The notes under the pieces: generated by a model
The model's input: the letters and a program-made list of their open reading frames with translations, nothing else
What the model was told of the DNA's origin: nothing
Databases searched by the model: none
Translations under genes and position numbers: made by a program
Source: Atriophallophorus winterbourni
Taxonomy: Eukaryota > Platyhelminthes > Trematoda > Plagiorchiida > Microphallidae
Assembly (NCBI GenBank): GCA_013407085.1
Contig: JACCGJ010001766.1
Location: forward strand, 1-64,000
DNA: 64,000 nt
Reading direction: 5' to 3'
In this document: positions 22,651-32,909 of the stretch, piece after piece
Layout of the letters: each line of letters begins with the position of its first letter
Numbering within the stretch: the stretch's first letter is position 1

Positions 22651-25600
22651 AATATCAAAGGCTATAGAAAGTCCGCCGTGATTAACATCGAGCTAAAGAG
22701 GCTGAACGTCGAAGTGGCTGCCCTACAAGAGACGCGCTTACCAGGCACTGGTAAGGTAACAAAAAGTGATTGCATATTCTTTTTTAAAGGAAGATGTTCC
22801 GATGAGCCTCGAATGCATGGAGTTGGGTTTGCCGTGCGAAACGACATATTGAAAGCAACTGAACCGAGCAGCAGCGGGAGCGAACGGATTTGGACTTCGA
22901 ATCTGAGGTGCATTACTAGTACCATTACGTTGGTCAACGTTTATGCACCGACGCTCTCTGCGACGCCTGCTGAAAAAACTGCTTTTTATCATAACCTCAC
23001 AGCCGTCCTGGAAAACGTGCCACAGAAAAACTGTGTAGTGGTATTGGGTGATTTCAATGCCAGAGTTGGTGCAGATTACGGGTCTTGGCCAAACTGTCTC
23101 GGGAGGTTGGGTGTAGGTAAAACCAATGAAAATGGGCAAAACCTTTTAGAATTGGGCACACAGTTCAATTTTTGTGTCACTAACACTTTCTTTCAAACAA
23201 AACCACAGCATAAAGTCTCTGGGAAACATCATCGCTCTGAGCATTGGCATCAGCTTGATCTTTTCCTTGTTAGGCGAACTAATATAGAAAGCGTGCTTCT
23301 CACCAGATCATATCAAAGCGCAGACTGCGACACTGATCATTCATTGGTCTGTTCAAAACTGAAGCTACCCCACACGAGATTTGACCGCACCAAATTGTCT
23401 GCTAAGTCTAGGATAGACGTCACTCGCATGTGCGAACCTAATCTAACTGCGAGATTCGCAAAAGCCTTCACGGACGAGTTCAACAAGACAACCCCACTTG
23501 AATCTGCTTCAGAAAACTGGGAATTGATAAAAAGCTGCATATGCTGAGTCGTACTTTCCACGTTCGGTCCGAAGAAAGCTCGAACGAGCGACTGGTTCGA
23601 AGCAAACGCTTCTGAAATGACTGCTGTGCTGGACGAGAAACGCTCAACATTCTTGAGGTTCAAAGTTATGCCAACAGATGAAAACTTTCGTCTTCTAAGA
23701 GCAGCTAAAAAGAAGGTCCGAAAGACTGCAAGGCGATGCGCAAACGACTATTAGACTGAAGTTAGCCTCAATATCCAAAAAGCTGCGAATACCGGCAATT
23801 TTCACGGTATGTATGATGGAATCAAGAAAGACATCGGTCCAAACAAACTTCAAACGGCTCCTATTAAGTCTGTATCTGGTGACCCGATTGTGGACAAAAC
23901 TCAGCAGATAGAAAGATGTGCAGAGCAGTTCTCCTATTCCTATTCTAGGAACAGTTCGGTTCTACCGCATGCACTTGAAAATGTTGAACGATTGCCGACC
24001 ATAAAATATCTAGATACCCCTCCTACTCTTGATGAGCTCAATAAGGCAATCGACCGCTTAGCGAATGGGAAGACCCCTGGTGATGACGGAATTCCACCTG
24101 AGCTCATCAAATGCGGTAAAGAAGCATTACTACAGCCTCTTCACCATTCGCTTCTCCAGTGCTGGCAGGAGGGGGGTGTCCCACAAGAGATGCGAGACAC
24201 AAAGATCATCACGCTATTTAAGAATAAGGGTGACAGAGGCGACTGCAACAATTACAGAGAAATCTCCCTTCTGAATGTTGTAGGCAAATTGTTTGATAAA
24301 GTCTTACAGATCCGGCTGCAAGTTTTAGCTGATAGAATTTACTCCAAATCTCAATGTGGCTTACGCAAGGGAAGATCAACCGTTAACATGATCTTCTCCC
24401 TGAGACAACTTCAAGAAAATTGTCGGGAACAGCGTATGCCATTATAAGTTGTTTTTATTGATTTAACTAAGCCATTCGACTACGTCAGCAGGGATGGTCT
24501 TTTCAAAATGCTTGATCTGATATGCTGCGCTCCAAGGCTGCTCAGACTCGTTATTTCGTTACAATCAGGCATGAAAGGCTTAGTCCATTTTAACGGTTGC
24601 AGTTCAGAAGCACTTAAAATTCGCTAAAGCGTCAAACAAGGGTGTGTTCTTGCTTCCACACTGTTCGGCATTTTTTCTCTGCTTCTGAAGCACGCTTTTA
24701 GGACGAGAACAGAAAGCATTTGCATACGCACGCGAAGTGATGGTAAGCTTTTTAACCTGAACCGGTTGAGAGCACAAACCGAAGTACGGGATGCGATAAC
24801 CCGTGACCTGTTTTATGCCGACGATGCAGCCTTTATTGCTCACTCCCAAGAGAACCTACAGTCGCTAATGGACGGTTTTTCGTCGACATGCAAAGACTTT
24901 GGTCCAACAATCAGCATGAGCAAGACCAAAGTCCTTGGTCAAGAGACTGTATCGCCACCAATCATCACTGTTGGAAACTGTCAGCTTGAACCAGTACATC
25001 ATTTCACATATCTTGGTTCAACCATTGCGGATAACCTCTCGCTAGACACGGAGATTGCTAAGCGGATTGGCAGAGCAGCTGTCATTTTGTCCCGATGGAA
25101 CTCTCGTGTTTGTGGTAACCGCAAGCTGACTGTAAAAACAAAGATGATGGTATACAGCGCGTGCGTACTAAATGCTTTACTGTACGGCAGTGTAACCTGG
25201 ACCACCCACACAAGACACGAGCGGAAGCTGAATGCTTTCTATCTACGAAGCATCCGTCGTATCTTGAAAATATAGTGGATGAACAGAGTGACTAACGCTG
25301 AAGTGCTTTCAAAAGCTGGTCTACAGAGAATGTTCATTCTGTTACGTCAGCGCCACCTGTGGTGGCTTGGTCATGTCTATAGAATTGAAAATGGTCGTAT
25401 TCCGAAAGATTCACTCTACGGTGAGTTGCAATTAGGAAGTCAACCATTGGGCAGACCGCACTCGCGGTACAAAGATGTTTGCAGAAGAGATATGAAAGCT
25501 CTTGACGTTGACCCCGCGAGCTGAGAAGAACTTGCTCTTGACCGCTCACTTGGGAGGCATTGTGTAAAGCGTCATCTGCAAGCCGGGGAGGAGCAAATAT

Positions 25601-25810
25601 AGCTCTTAGCTGCTGAACGCAGATCACACCGCCGGCGTGCAACTGATGCAATACAACAGAGTTCTGACTATCGTTGCAAGCGCTGCATGAGAGAGATCGC
25701 TCCTCCCGAATCGGACTGTTTAGTCATTCAAAAAGCTGCAAAACATGGAATTCATGCGATGTGATGTACATCAATGGTCGACATCGACCGAAGGAGGCCA
25801 ACAACAACAA
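22651..25810 (+). mobile_element. RTE-like LINE inserted in CR1-like copy A
   Basis: 3160 bp flanked by CTAAGCG (22644-22650) and CTAAGCA (25811-25817), a 6-7 bp target duplication. 22678-23547 encodes the endonuclease: VAALQETRLPGTG, VVVLGDFNARVGADYGSW, HQLDLFLVRR and DCDTDHSLV. 23809-24447 starts the reverse transcriptase (LFKNKGDRGDCNNYREISLL, CGLRKGRSTVNMIFSLRQLQ). 24766-25275 has LFYADDAAFIAHS and the LLYGSVTWT block, and 25279-25524 the RHLWWLGHVYRIENGRIP block. In-frame stops at about 23545, 23752, 24445 and 25273 inactivate it. The 5' end is slightly truncated inside the endonuclease and the tail is (CAA)n at 25798-25810. Confidence 0.9.
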
Positions 25811-25817
25811 CTAAGCA

Positions 25818-26637
25818 GTAAGAAGAACTGCTTTATGTTTATCTTCATGTTCAGTTGAACCTCCCATAGATCTCAAGCAAGGTTCTCGTTGTGAAGCTTT
25901 CGTTCTACGTCTAATGTACGCAAACAAGCGTTTCGGCATCGAGTTGGCTTCGTTCACCAAACGAGTTTCATAGTTCTGCCTTTTTCTCTTTTGAGGTAGA
26001 AGAAAAAGAAGGAAGAAGAAAAATGGCACTTGTTGCGGATAACTTTGTAGGTTACATAATCATCGGTGCATCCGCTAGAACAAAACTCTTGCCATAACCG
26101 CTTTCTTACCTTCATGTATTTACGAATAACGTTTTCAAACCACGACGGTCCCTTAGCGGGGGATCTTTCATTCGTCCATAGGGCATGATTTTCAACCGAT
26201 CTGATATTTCACAATAAGTCCAACCAACAGGTATCAACATTCGTTGATAGAGAGAGTGACCAGTCCATGGAGTTTGCGGGCGTGATTAGACACTTCGTGT
26301 CTAATTTCCAGTAGTTTCCCAGGGTATGCGTACGTATTCTCGGTTGAAGACCCCGATTGCAAACGAACCATAAAGAACAGTGATAGCTGCAACCAATAGA
26401 GGTCTCGATCGTCAGATTCGTAACATCAGAGAATCAAGGTGTGACCAACAAATTCAATATCGAGGGAACCTGTCCGACGCATATGCTCGTAAGATTGTTT
26501 ACATTCTGCACCAAATTCAGCTCCAAAATCGTATCCAGGAATTCTTGCTGGAACGGTTCAACCCTCGAAACTATATCCGCCCAGTTTATATCAGGAGCAT
26601 TCAGATCTCCAAGAACGATACAGTCACCAGTGATACC
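25818..26637 (-). pseudogene. Endonuclease C-terminal half and linker of CR1-like LINE copy A
   Basis: Reading down from 26637: YGITGDCIVLGDLNAPDINW, a standard endonuclease GD(F/L)N block, then the linker. The linker includes RQNYETRLVNEANSMPKRLF and GGSTEHEDKHKAVLLTA (26029-25811), also present in copy B at 37084-37555. A run of purines at 25985-26020 has expanded relative to copy B. The frame is broken in several places. Confidence 0.8.
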
Positions 26638-26645
26638 ATACTTGT

Positions 26646-26835
26646 TGTATAGCTAGTGAACGAACTATCGATTATTCACCAATGTGGATCAATTGTGTCT
26701 TTTGCTCATTGTGGTATATTCACTCGCTCCCTGATTTTGTGATATTCTTTCATTCGGTCAATACACGAGTTCGATTACACTTGTGTTCTCTCCAACCCAC
26801 GACTGGGCCAATAGTTGCACATCATAGATATAACA
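26646..26835 (+). repeat. 5' LTR of the miniature element
   Basis: 190 bp, TGTATAG...ATAACA; about 23 bases longer than its partner because of an indel in the middle (around 26745-26785). Confidence 0.8.
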
Positions 26836-26877
26836 ATTGGCGACCGGGTGCGGAAAAATTCATTGACGTGTCAAAAA

Positions 26878-27201
26878 ATGTCAGTACCGCTGGACCTCCT
26901 ACAAGAATTATTCAATATTCAGCTGCAATTCATGGAAAAAGTCGCATTACATCTATTCAACAGTTCGGGCTCAGACGAATCATTTCGAAGTTCAGTGAAT
27001 AAATTCGAAGAAATCCAGTCGCATCCAGTTAATGGAGTCAAATTTGATTCATTGAAATTGGGAATGCACATAGAAGATGCTACTACAGAAGATAAACTCC
27101 AGTCCCAAAGTAATTATGAGTTTCAAACTAATTTTGAATCAAACCTGCAGTCTGACCCCGACAGTAAGTTACAAAAAGTCAGTGGAAATGTTCGAGTGTG
27201 A
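26878..27201 (+). CDS. Small gag-like ORF of the miniature LTR element (107 aa, hypothetical)
   Basis: ATG at 26878 lies 42 nt after the 5' LTR. The protein starts MSVPLDLLQELFNIQLQFME, a helix-prone opening reminiscent of Gag N-termini, and becomes acidic and polar toward its end at 27201 (TGA). There is no zinc finger, protease or RT. The upstream in-frame extension from 26815 would run back into the LTR and is not favoured. Whether it is translated is unknown; Gag relationship is an inference from position only. Confidence 0.45.
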   Translation: MSVPLDLLQELFNIQLQFMEKVALHLFNSSGSDESFRSSVNKFEEIQSHPVNGVKFDSLKLGMHIEDATTEDKLQSQSNYEFQTNFESNLQSDPDSKLQKVSGNVRV

Positions 27202-27229
27202 TGAAGCATAAGCCTGAATGAAGATTGAA

Positions 27230-27396
27230 TGTATAGCTAGTGAACGAACTATCGATCAATCACCAATGAGGATCGATTGTGATTTAAAATTGTGATTTTC
27301 GCACATTGTGTGATATTTACTCGCTCCTTGATTTTGTTGTGTTGTGTTCTCTCGAACCCACGACTGGGCCAATACTTGCACATCACAGATATAACA
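27230..27396 (+). repeat. 3' LTR of the miniature element
   Basis: 167 bp, followed immediately by the host duplicate ATACC. The preceding GAATGAAGATTGAA is a weak polypurine tract. Confidence 0.8.
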
Positions 27397-27401
27397 ATAC
27401 C

Positions 27402-27855
27402 GTTTGATTTGATCACATAACGCAGAAACGTAAGCGCCATGTGAGAGGTAAATGACCCCAAGTGATACAGCTCCAGAGCTAGACTTTACCTTACACCAGA
27501 TGCTTCCGGCATTTCCAGCATCATGTTGAAACCTTTCCAATACCTCCACAATCAGTTGCTCTTTAAAGTATACGGCAACGCCGGCAGATCTCGAAGCTAC
27601 TCTGTCACTTATGAAAAGCGTATAGTACGGTAGCGCGCACTCCATATAAGATACATCCATTGTTAACCACGATTCCATGACAGCAATTATATCTGGCTGT
27701 CGCTCACAGACAATTTCACTAACCTCGTCAAGTTTATTGCGTAAGCTACTCGCATTGAAAAGCAATACTCGAAATCTCTTCACAGAATGATTATTTGGCG
27801 TTCGATTGACAGCGGCTTCCAAAGAATGTGCGGCATCCTCCTCACTACCCAAAAA
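27402..27855 (-). pseudogene. Endonuclease N-terminal half of CR1-like LINE copy A
   Basis: Minus frame from 27852 reads FRVLLFNASSLRNKLDEVSE, PDIIAVMESWLTMD, SRSAGVAVYFKEQL and SLGVIYLSHGAYV, the standard order of a CR1-type apurinic endonuclease (asparagine, then catalytic glutamate in ESWL). It ends exactly at the miniature LTR insertion and resumes at 26637. Confidence 0.85.
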
Positions 27856-28931
27856 TCCACAATATGGAGATCTACCTCGCCAGCTTCTCTGCGTGCTCGC
27901 AATTGGGTGGCTGTTTTTATTTTGATTCTATTCTCAGGAGACAGGTCGCGTAGTATCTTGAATGGCTTACCCTTAAGACGATGAGCGCGTCGTATTACCA
28001 TCTGGACTTGCTCATCCGAAGCTAGAACAATTTTCAGCGTCCGCGGTTTATTATCCACCTTCTTCCGGCCAAGTCGGAATGTAGAAATGATGGTAACTCC
28101 TTCCTCTCCTTGATCAAACAGCTTTGAAAAAGTTGATTGTAGGAAAGTTCACTCTCGCTGTAAACGTATTTCAGCCATGTCCCCGGTTTGCTCACGAGCA
28201 TTCATCATAATAAGGCTTCTCTTCCGAGAATCCAAATGTGGCTTCTTTAAGACCGGAGATCTAGAAGCATTTTCAAAAGTAGGTACTTCTTTCACTAGAT
28301 TTAGCTGAGCCTCTATTTTACTCAATCGCTTTGACAAGATTTCATAGCCCGGATCACTAGGTAGGCCCTTCGACGTCACAGCTGCATAAGTTTTGTTCCT
28401 TCCTGACTGTTGAGCAAACGGTGTTGAAGGCGAGCAAACATCGAGTTCCTGCACGTTCAATGTATCATCGATACTAATACCATTTTGTAAACGGCTTGTA
28501 GTCAAGGAAGCGAATGGCACGCAAGCTTGCTTCACAGATAGGTGGTGTCTATCCTCAGCGGAGGTTGAGTCAAAATTTAAGTCTCCTCCATCGAGCTCTT
28601 AAGCGGCTTTAGTAGATGCAGTCACGATTTTCTTCTGACTACCTCCGTGCTTAACACTTGATGGTGGAAGGCATATCTTACATACCGTCCGAATAATATC
28701 GCATGATATAATCTGAAGCCACTAATACGTCTCTGGCTTCATTCCTCCGCACCGAATATGCATCCATGTGAAACATATTTCACATTGTACTGCTTTTGCA
28801 TTATCAGCAGCCTGTTTAGCGCATACAAGACAAGAGTCCCCCGAGCGAGCAGCATGGCACCTTTTTCCTTGCATCTTCGTTACAGTAGTTGTTGTATTAT
28901 CTACTTTTGCAGATTTTCCAGTCATAACCAT
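27856..28931 (-). pseudogene. ORF1 of CR1-like LINE copy A (PHD-like finger protein)
   Basis: 28931-28722 gives a Cys/His finger (CLVCAKQAADNAKAVQCEIC, FTWMHIRC) of PHD type, as known from CR1-like ORF1 proteins; the frame stops at 28722. 28535-28149 contains a helix (ILSKRLSKIEAQLNLVKE) and a basic stretch RKRSLIMMNAREQTGD. 28058-27780 contains PRTLKIVLASDEQVQMVIRR and GKPFKILRDLSPENR, an RNA-binding-like domain of ORF1. At least two in-frame stops or shifts (about 28720 and 28145) break the frame. The family role is RNA binding and particle formation. Confidence 0.8.
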
Positions 28932-28960
28932 GTTGAAATCCGGTGAAAATCAAATAAATA

Positions 28961-29224
28961 CAAAACCGAAGGATTTGTAAGAAGAAGTGGGAAGAAGAAG
29001 AAGGAGGAAAATTTATTCGTGAAAACGAATTTTCAGTTAACCAAGATAGTTTAAACACAGAATTTCAATACAAATAATAGGGACGTCAAACTTTGATGGC
29101 AAAATTTGAGATTGCCAGTCACATTCAAAATCAAAACAGCTCCGGTTTCGTCTGCAGGCATTAGGCTTCGTGATTGTGATGGAAGTTGGTGAAAAGTCAT
29201 GCTGCACGATTTTTAAACCCCCAT
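28961..29224. other. Spacer with a GAA-rich tract
   Basis: 28978-29013 is a GAAGAAG/GGAGG purine tract, possibly another LINE tail. The rest has no recognisable feature. Confidence 0.4.
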
Positions 29225-29350
29225 GTATGAGTTTTCTTTCGCATTTTTCTGACCGGCGCAGCAAATTCTCCATCCTTCAAAATAAAAATATTGCGCAGCA
29301 TTTAAAGCATGCAGGGCATCAAACGTCCTTCGTTTACATGTTCGCGACAT
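29225..29350 (+). pseudogene. Possible Penelope-like GIY-YIG endonuclease fragment
   Basis: Plus-strand translation reads SHFSDRRSKF, then NIAQHLKHAGHQTSF. The spacing of a basic stretch followed by S/N-IAQHL-x2-AGH resembles the downstream half of GIY-YIG nuclease domains in Penelope-like elements. It is short, with no GIY motif or RT seen nearby, so this is only a suggestion. Confidence 0.3.
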
Positions 29351-29437
29351 GTTAAAACGTTTCAAAAACAAAAGGTTCCGTGTTGACTGAACAAATAAAA
29401 ACGCATGAAAACATTAATTTTGAGCACGGCCGATTCA

Positions 29438-30526
29438 AAGGCCCCGCTCCCACTGAACCTAAATAAGAGCCAACTCTTGTCAACACTGGTTGATAAGATT
29501 TCGGTCCAGGTGGCGGGGAATTCCCTCAGTGTTAACGCCACACAGTGTGTTAAGGATTTGGGTGTACTGGTTAGGGCTGACTTCAAATGGGAGGACCAAT
29601 GTGCCGCTGCGGCTCAGCGTGCACGCAAGGTACTTTTTCGGCTGAAATCAGTGCTATCGAGCAGAAGACCCGATGTATTCCTGCCACTGTACAAGGCATT
29701 AGTTCGGCCGCATCTTGAATACTGTGTTCAGGCGTGGTGTCCTCACTACAAAAAGGACATCCTTCGACTTGAAAGCGTACAGCGCCTCGCAACTCGCATG
29801 ATTGAAGGTCAAGGGAAACCGTACGCTGTGCGCCTAATGTCTCTCGATCTTTTCTCCCTTAGGCGCCGTCGTTTAAGAGGTGACTTAATAGAAACCTTTA
29901 AGATCTTGAAGGGTTTGAGTGGCGTGCAAATGAACGACTTCTTTACCTTAAGCCCCGAGCTGGGCACCCGGGGCCACTCACTTAAAATTGAAACGATGTC
30001 GGCTAGGCTCCAGGAAACACTTTTTCAGCCTTAGGGTTGTTAACTTCTGGAACATTCTTCCAGAAGAACTTATATCCTGCAGTACCGTGTCTAGTTTTAA
30101 GCAGGGGTTGGACCGCAACTGGGGTAAGTTGTTTCCTGAATACTCTCCTTAATTGCTTTACAAGCTTAGGTTTTTCATCTTTTAGCGTTATCCCGTAAAT
30201 AAAGTGAGGGCTAGAGTTCTCTGTGTTTTTTAATTTTTATTATACACAATGCTACTTCAGCTAACCTCTCACCGTGCTGGTGAAGAGAAACTGCTTTTTC
30301 TTTTTCCAGCATCGGCTATAACGCGGTGCTTCCTAAGTTCAACCCGGATAATCTCTTGGCTTCGCGATCGGCGAAGATTTCAAACAGACAAAAAGAATAT
30401 ACGTTTTGGCAGTGGTGGGTGCTTCTCTGCAGCTTCCCACCGAAAGAAATTCTGGACGCTCGATTGGCTTGTTAGCCACATACTGTCCTGTGCAAACTGA
30501 ACTGAACTGAACTGAACTGAACTGAA
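29438..30526 (+). pseudogene. CR1-like LINE (family 1), 5'-truncated 3' copy with (CTGAA)n tail
   Basis: The best-preserved 3' end of family 1. 29405-30034 is open across LNKSQLLSTLVDKISVQVAG, VKDLGVLVRADFKWEDQ, LYKALVRPHLEYCVQAWC, VQRLATRMIEGQ and LDLFSLRRRRLRGDLIETF. Homology begins near 29438, just after PLPLNLNKSQ. A frameshift near 29990 breaks the last block (the WNxLPEELISCS region is still readable at 30045-30090). The 3' UTR runs to seven CTGAA pentamers at 30488-30526, the family's tail. Typical 5' truncation during target-primed reverse transcription. Confidence 0.88.
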
Positions 30527-30539
30527 CAAAATACCACGT

Positions 30540-30735
30540 TGACCTTGAATTCAAATTCCTGATTCGTATAGTGGGCGATTTTAACCGACCACATATACCT
30601 TGGTCAAACCAGTGCTGCTTATGTCATAAGATGTCTGAGGACTTCATCGAATAGACTAACATTCATGCCATGAGTCAACATGTGAATGAGCCCACAAGGT
30701 TTCGTCAGGCCTGCTTAACTTCGATCTTGGATCTC
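30540..30735 (+). pseudogene. CR1-like LINE endonuclease fragment
   Basis: Plus translation reads FLIRIVGDFNRPHIPW near 30556-30603 and MSQHVNEPTRFRQACLTSIL, then DLFFL near 30670-30745: the GDFNxPxIxW block and the 'EPTRFR...SILDL' block of the CR1 endonuclease. One stop (30653) interrupts it. Confidence 0.7.
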
Positions 30736-31005
30736 TTCTTCTTGATAAACGACAGGGCTCAAGCCCTTGTAAGCTGCATCTCTTCATATCAGCAACATAG
30801 TCCAGGAGAACCTCAGTTGAAGAAATCCTGTCTAGTGTTGTTCAGCTTCGCCGTGATTACAGGCAATACCTTATCCACAAGTTGCTTGAATTCGTTTTCA
30901 AATCTTGCTGAAATAACCTCTTCCGGAAGCGCATTCCACAAGTTAACAATTCTTGTTGATAGCGTAAATGCTTGCGTATCGGATATTGACGGAAGAAACT
31001 CACCC
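30736..31005 (-). pseudogene. CR1-like LINE (family 2), last ~270 bp
   Basis: Minus frame 31007-30813 reads AFTLSTRIVNLWNALPEEVI and SARFENEFKQLVDKVLPVI, the extreme C-terminus of the family 2 RT protein; the tail is CTTCTTCTT on the plus strand at 30736-30745. It matches copy A at 20940-21190. Copy B (31637 onward) lacks exactly this terminal part, so the two may once have been contiguous. Confidence 0.75.
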
Positions 31006-31636
31006 ATGTAGGGGTATGCCTAAAATGGCCCCATACTCAGCAAATCGTGGTTATCACTTGAAGTTATCACATCTGCACAGTAGATTGGACTGCCGCAGAT
31101 ACTCCTTTGCCGTCCGGATTCCTCGTGCTTGAAACGCACTACCCCTTTCGGTTATTTCTGCCCCATCCCTAATTATTTTTAATAAACGCCTTGACCTCCA
31201 TTTTTATCAGACGATACACAATTCTTGATTATGCTTTTTTACGCTTATATTCTTCGTGATACTGCACCATATCTTTCCTTCTTTCCACAGCGTTTCCCGT
31301 CCCAGCAAATATGGATCACATTTCCCTTCGACCACTTTGCTGAACTGCTGAAACTTCTTCAGACCCAATATCCCAGTATCGGAAGTCCAAGCGCACGCAG
31401 TCTTAGCTGACCCTGTTCCGAAATATGTGGTGGGTAGCGGTGTTCCGGGTTGACGCCCTACCTCTTCAAATGCCACAAAAATCCACTGATAATGCAGGCT
31501 AACGCGAATGTGGCCCGCTATAGGGTCTTGGAAACTCAAACATTTTACTATTCTTTTCTTTTCGACCCACCGCACAATCCACCCTGCGGTTTGTACAAGC
31601 TCCCCGCTTTTATACCGTAATAAACTATTGACTATT
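31006..31636. other. Unassigned 630-bp segment between two family 2 LINE pieces
   Basis: Contains a 144-codon minus-strand ORF (31207-31641) with no domain recognised, starting beside a TATAAAAGC sequence (31608-31617 on the minus strand). Its position suggests an insertion, or fill-in between LINE pieces, but no terminal repeats were seen. Not called as a gene. Confidence 0.4.
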
Positions 31637-32069
31637 GACACGGGTTCTTGATTCCGTCACGAGAGGGAAAAGCTCGCGCAGCTCGTCACCATAAGCTCCC
31701 AGTAATATGCGACGAGTTAGCAGCGGGTCGTAGCGCACACGCCGAATACCAAGCGACATGAGGTTGAGGCGTTGAACTCTCTCCACATAAGGAGTTGATT
31801 TCAATCCTTGTACTCGTTTCGTCGCCCGCCTTTGCAATTTTTCCAACTGGTCACGTTCTCCCTTAGTTTGCAGATAGGTGGCTGGCAAACCATATTCCAA
31901 AACTGGTCTCACGTATGTGGAATAAAGAATGCGAAAAATTTATGGAGTAATCGCCGAAAACGACCGACTAATAGCCCACCATGCGCGGTTTGCAGCAGCA
32001 GCTTTTCTGTTCGTATCCTCGGATTTAAGCGACCGAGTCACAATTGTACCCAGGTCACGTTCAGTATCA
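31637..32069 (-). pseudogene. RT C-terminal part of CR1-like copy B
   Basis: Minus frame 31912-31625 reads MRPVLEYGLPATYLQTKGER and LQRRATKRVQGLKSTPYVER, nearly identical to copy A. 31929-32070 continues the block (NRAWWAISRSF region) until the insertion point. Confidence 0.82.
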
Positions 32070-32402
32070 TCATCGTCATCATCATCATCAAAGACAGCAT
32101 TACACCGGTAGCACGTACCGAATGCTTAACTGCCATACAACCATGAAAAAGTAAAATCCTAAAAGATGGGGAAGGGTGGGACTTAAATTGCTACGGCTTC
32201 TATAGAAGAGTAAGCACAAACAAACTGGGAAGAGGTGCCTACACCTCGAATGGAACATGCATTCAAACAAGTTTCGTGAACGAGTAGAGCAACATCAGCA
32301 CGGCAGCTTCCTTGCGGCTTTCACTGTCATGCATCATAACAAGCTTTTCTCGTCACCCCACTTGACAACATACAAGGTTATGCAAACACTCCAAGAAGAT
32401 GC

Positions 32403-32905
32403 TTAGTGCAAGACCGCCATTGAACACGGTTTCGGGACATATCCTGAAGCGTAACTAACCATTGCGATATATGATCGCGGGGACACCAGCCTGGAAGACG
32501 CGCTGCGCCTACTTTGGAAAGGGTTACTAGTAAGAATTTTTAGCTGCCTATGCCATGTGACGGTTTGGCCACCCCGAGATTTACGCCAATCAGGATGTGG
32601 CGTCGCAAAAAGAATCTGTTTCGGAAGTCGGTGGTCCGGCATCCGTAAAACGTGACCCAGCCAGCGTAACCTATGCAGGTTGATCTGCTTCTCTATATCG
32701 ACATTACTACCCAACAACTTATGCGGAGAGCATCGGTTTGCCTGTATAGATTGTAACAGCTAACTCTAGAATGATGCGGAGACACTCGGTTGTCAAATAC
32801 TTGGGACGCTGAAGAATGAATGGTTGCGGTACGTAAGGTCCAGGTTTCGCACCAATATCAGGTAAAACAGACGAACTGTGCTTATAGAATCACCCTTGAG
32901 TAGCA
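32403..32905 (-). pseudogene. C-terminal part of the RTE-like LINE protein
   Basis: Minus frame 32717-32403 reads LGSNVDIEKQINLHRLRWLG, HVLRMPDHRLPKQILFATPH and PDWRKSRGGQTVTWHRQLK, equivalent to the block at 1100-1230. Upstream to 32905 the GCETWTLR region is recognisable but frameshifted. Confidence 0.82.
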
Positions 32906-32909
32906 GAGA

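Larger units (their letters stand above)
26638..27396 (+). mobile_element. Miniature LTR retrotransposon (TRIM-like) inside the CR1-like endonuclease
   Basis: Two direct repeats starting TGTATAGCTAGTGAACGAAC and ending ATATAACA lie at 26646-26835 (190 bp) and 27230-27396 (167 bp). A TGG-start primer-site candidate (TGGCGACCGGGTGCGG, 26838-26853) follows the first repeat. The internal region is only 394 bp with a 107-codon frame and no Pol. The insertion splits the host endonuclease between IKRY and GITGD; the host duplication ATACC occurs at 26633-26637 and 27397-27401. Eight extra bases (26638-26645) precede the first LTR and are unexplained. It would need another element's enzymes to move. 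Confidence 0.85.
20936..28960 (-). mobile_element. CR1-like LINE (family 2), copy A, near full length, split by two insertions
   Basis: From 28931 down: ORF1 (PHD-like finger, coiled-coil-like stretch and RNA-binding-type domain, 27856-28931), endonuclease (27402-27855 plus 26285-26637), linker (25818-26285), reverse transcriptase and C-terminus (22650-20957), and a GAAGAA-type tail at about 20936-20956. It is interrupted by a miniature LTR element at 26638-27396 and an RTE-like LINE at 22651-25810. Removing both restores a collinear LINE, and the linker/RT junction is directly confirmed by the uninterrupted copy B sequence at 37075-37095. Stops in ORF1 and RT make it inactive. Confidence 0.88.
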
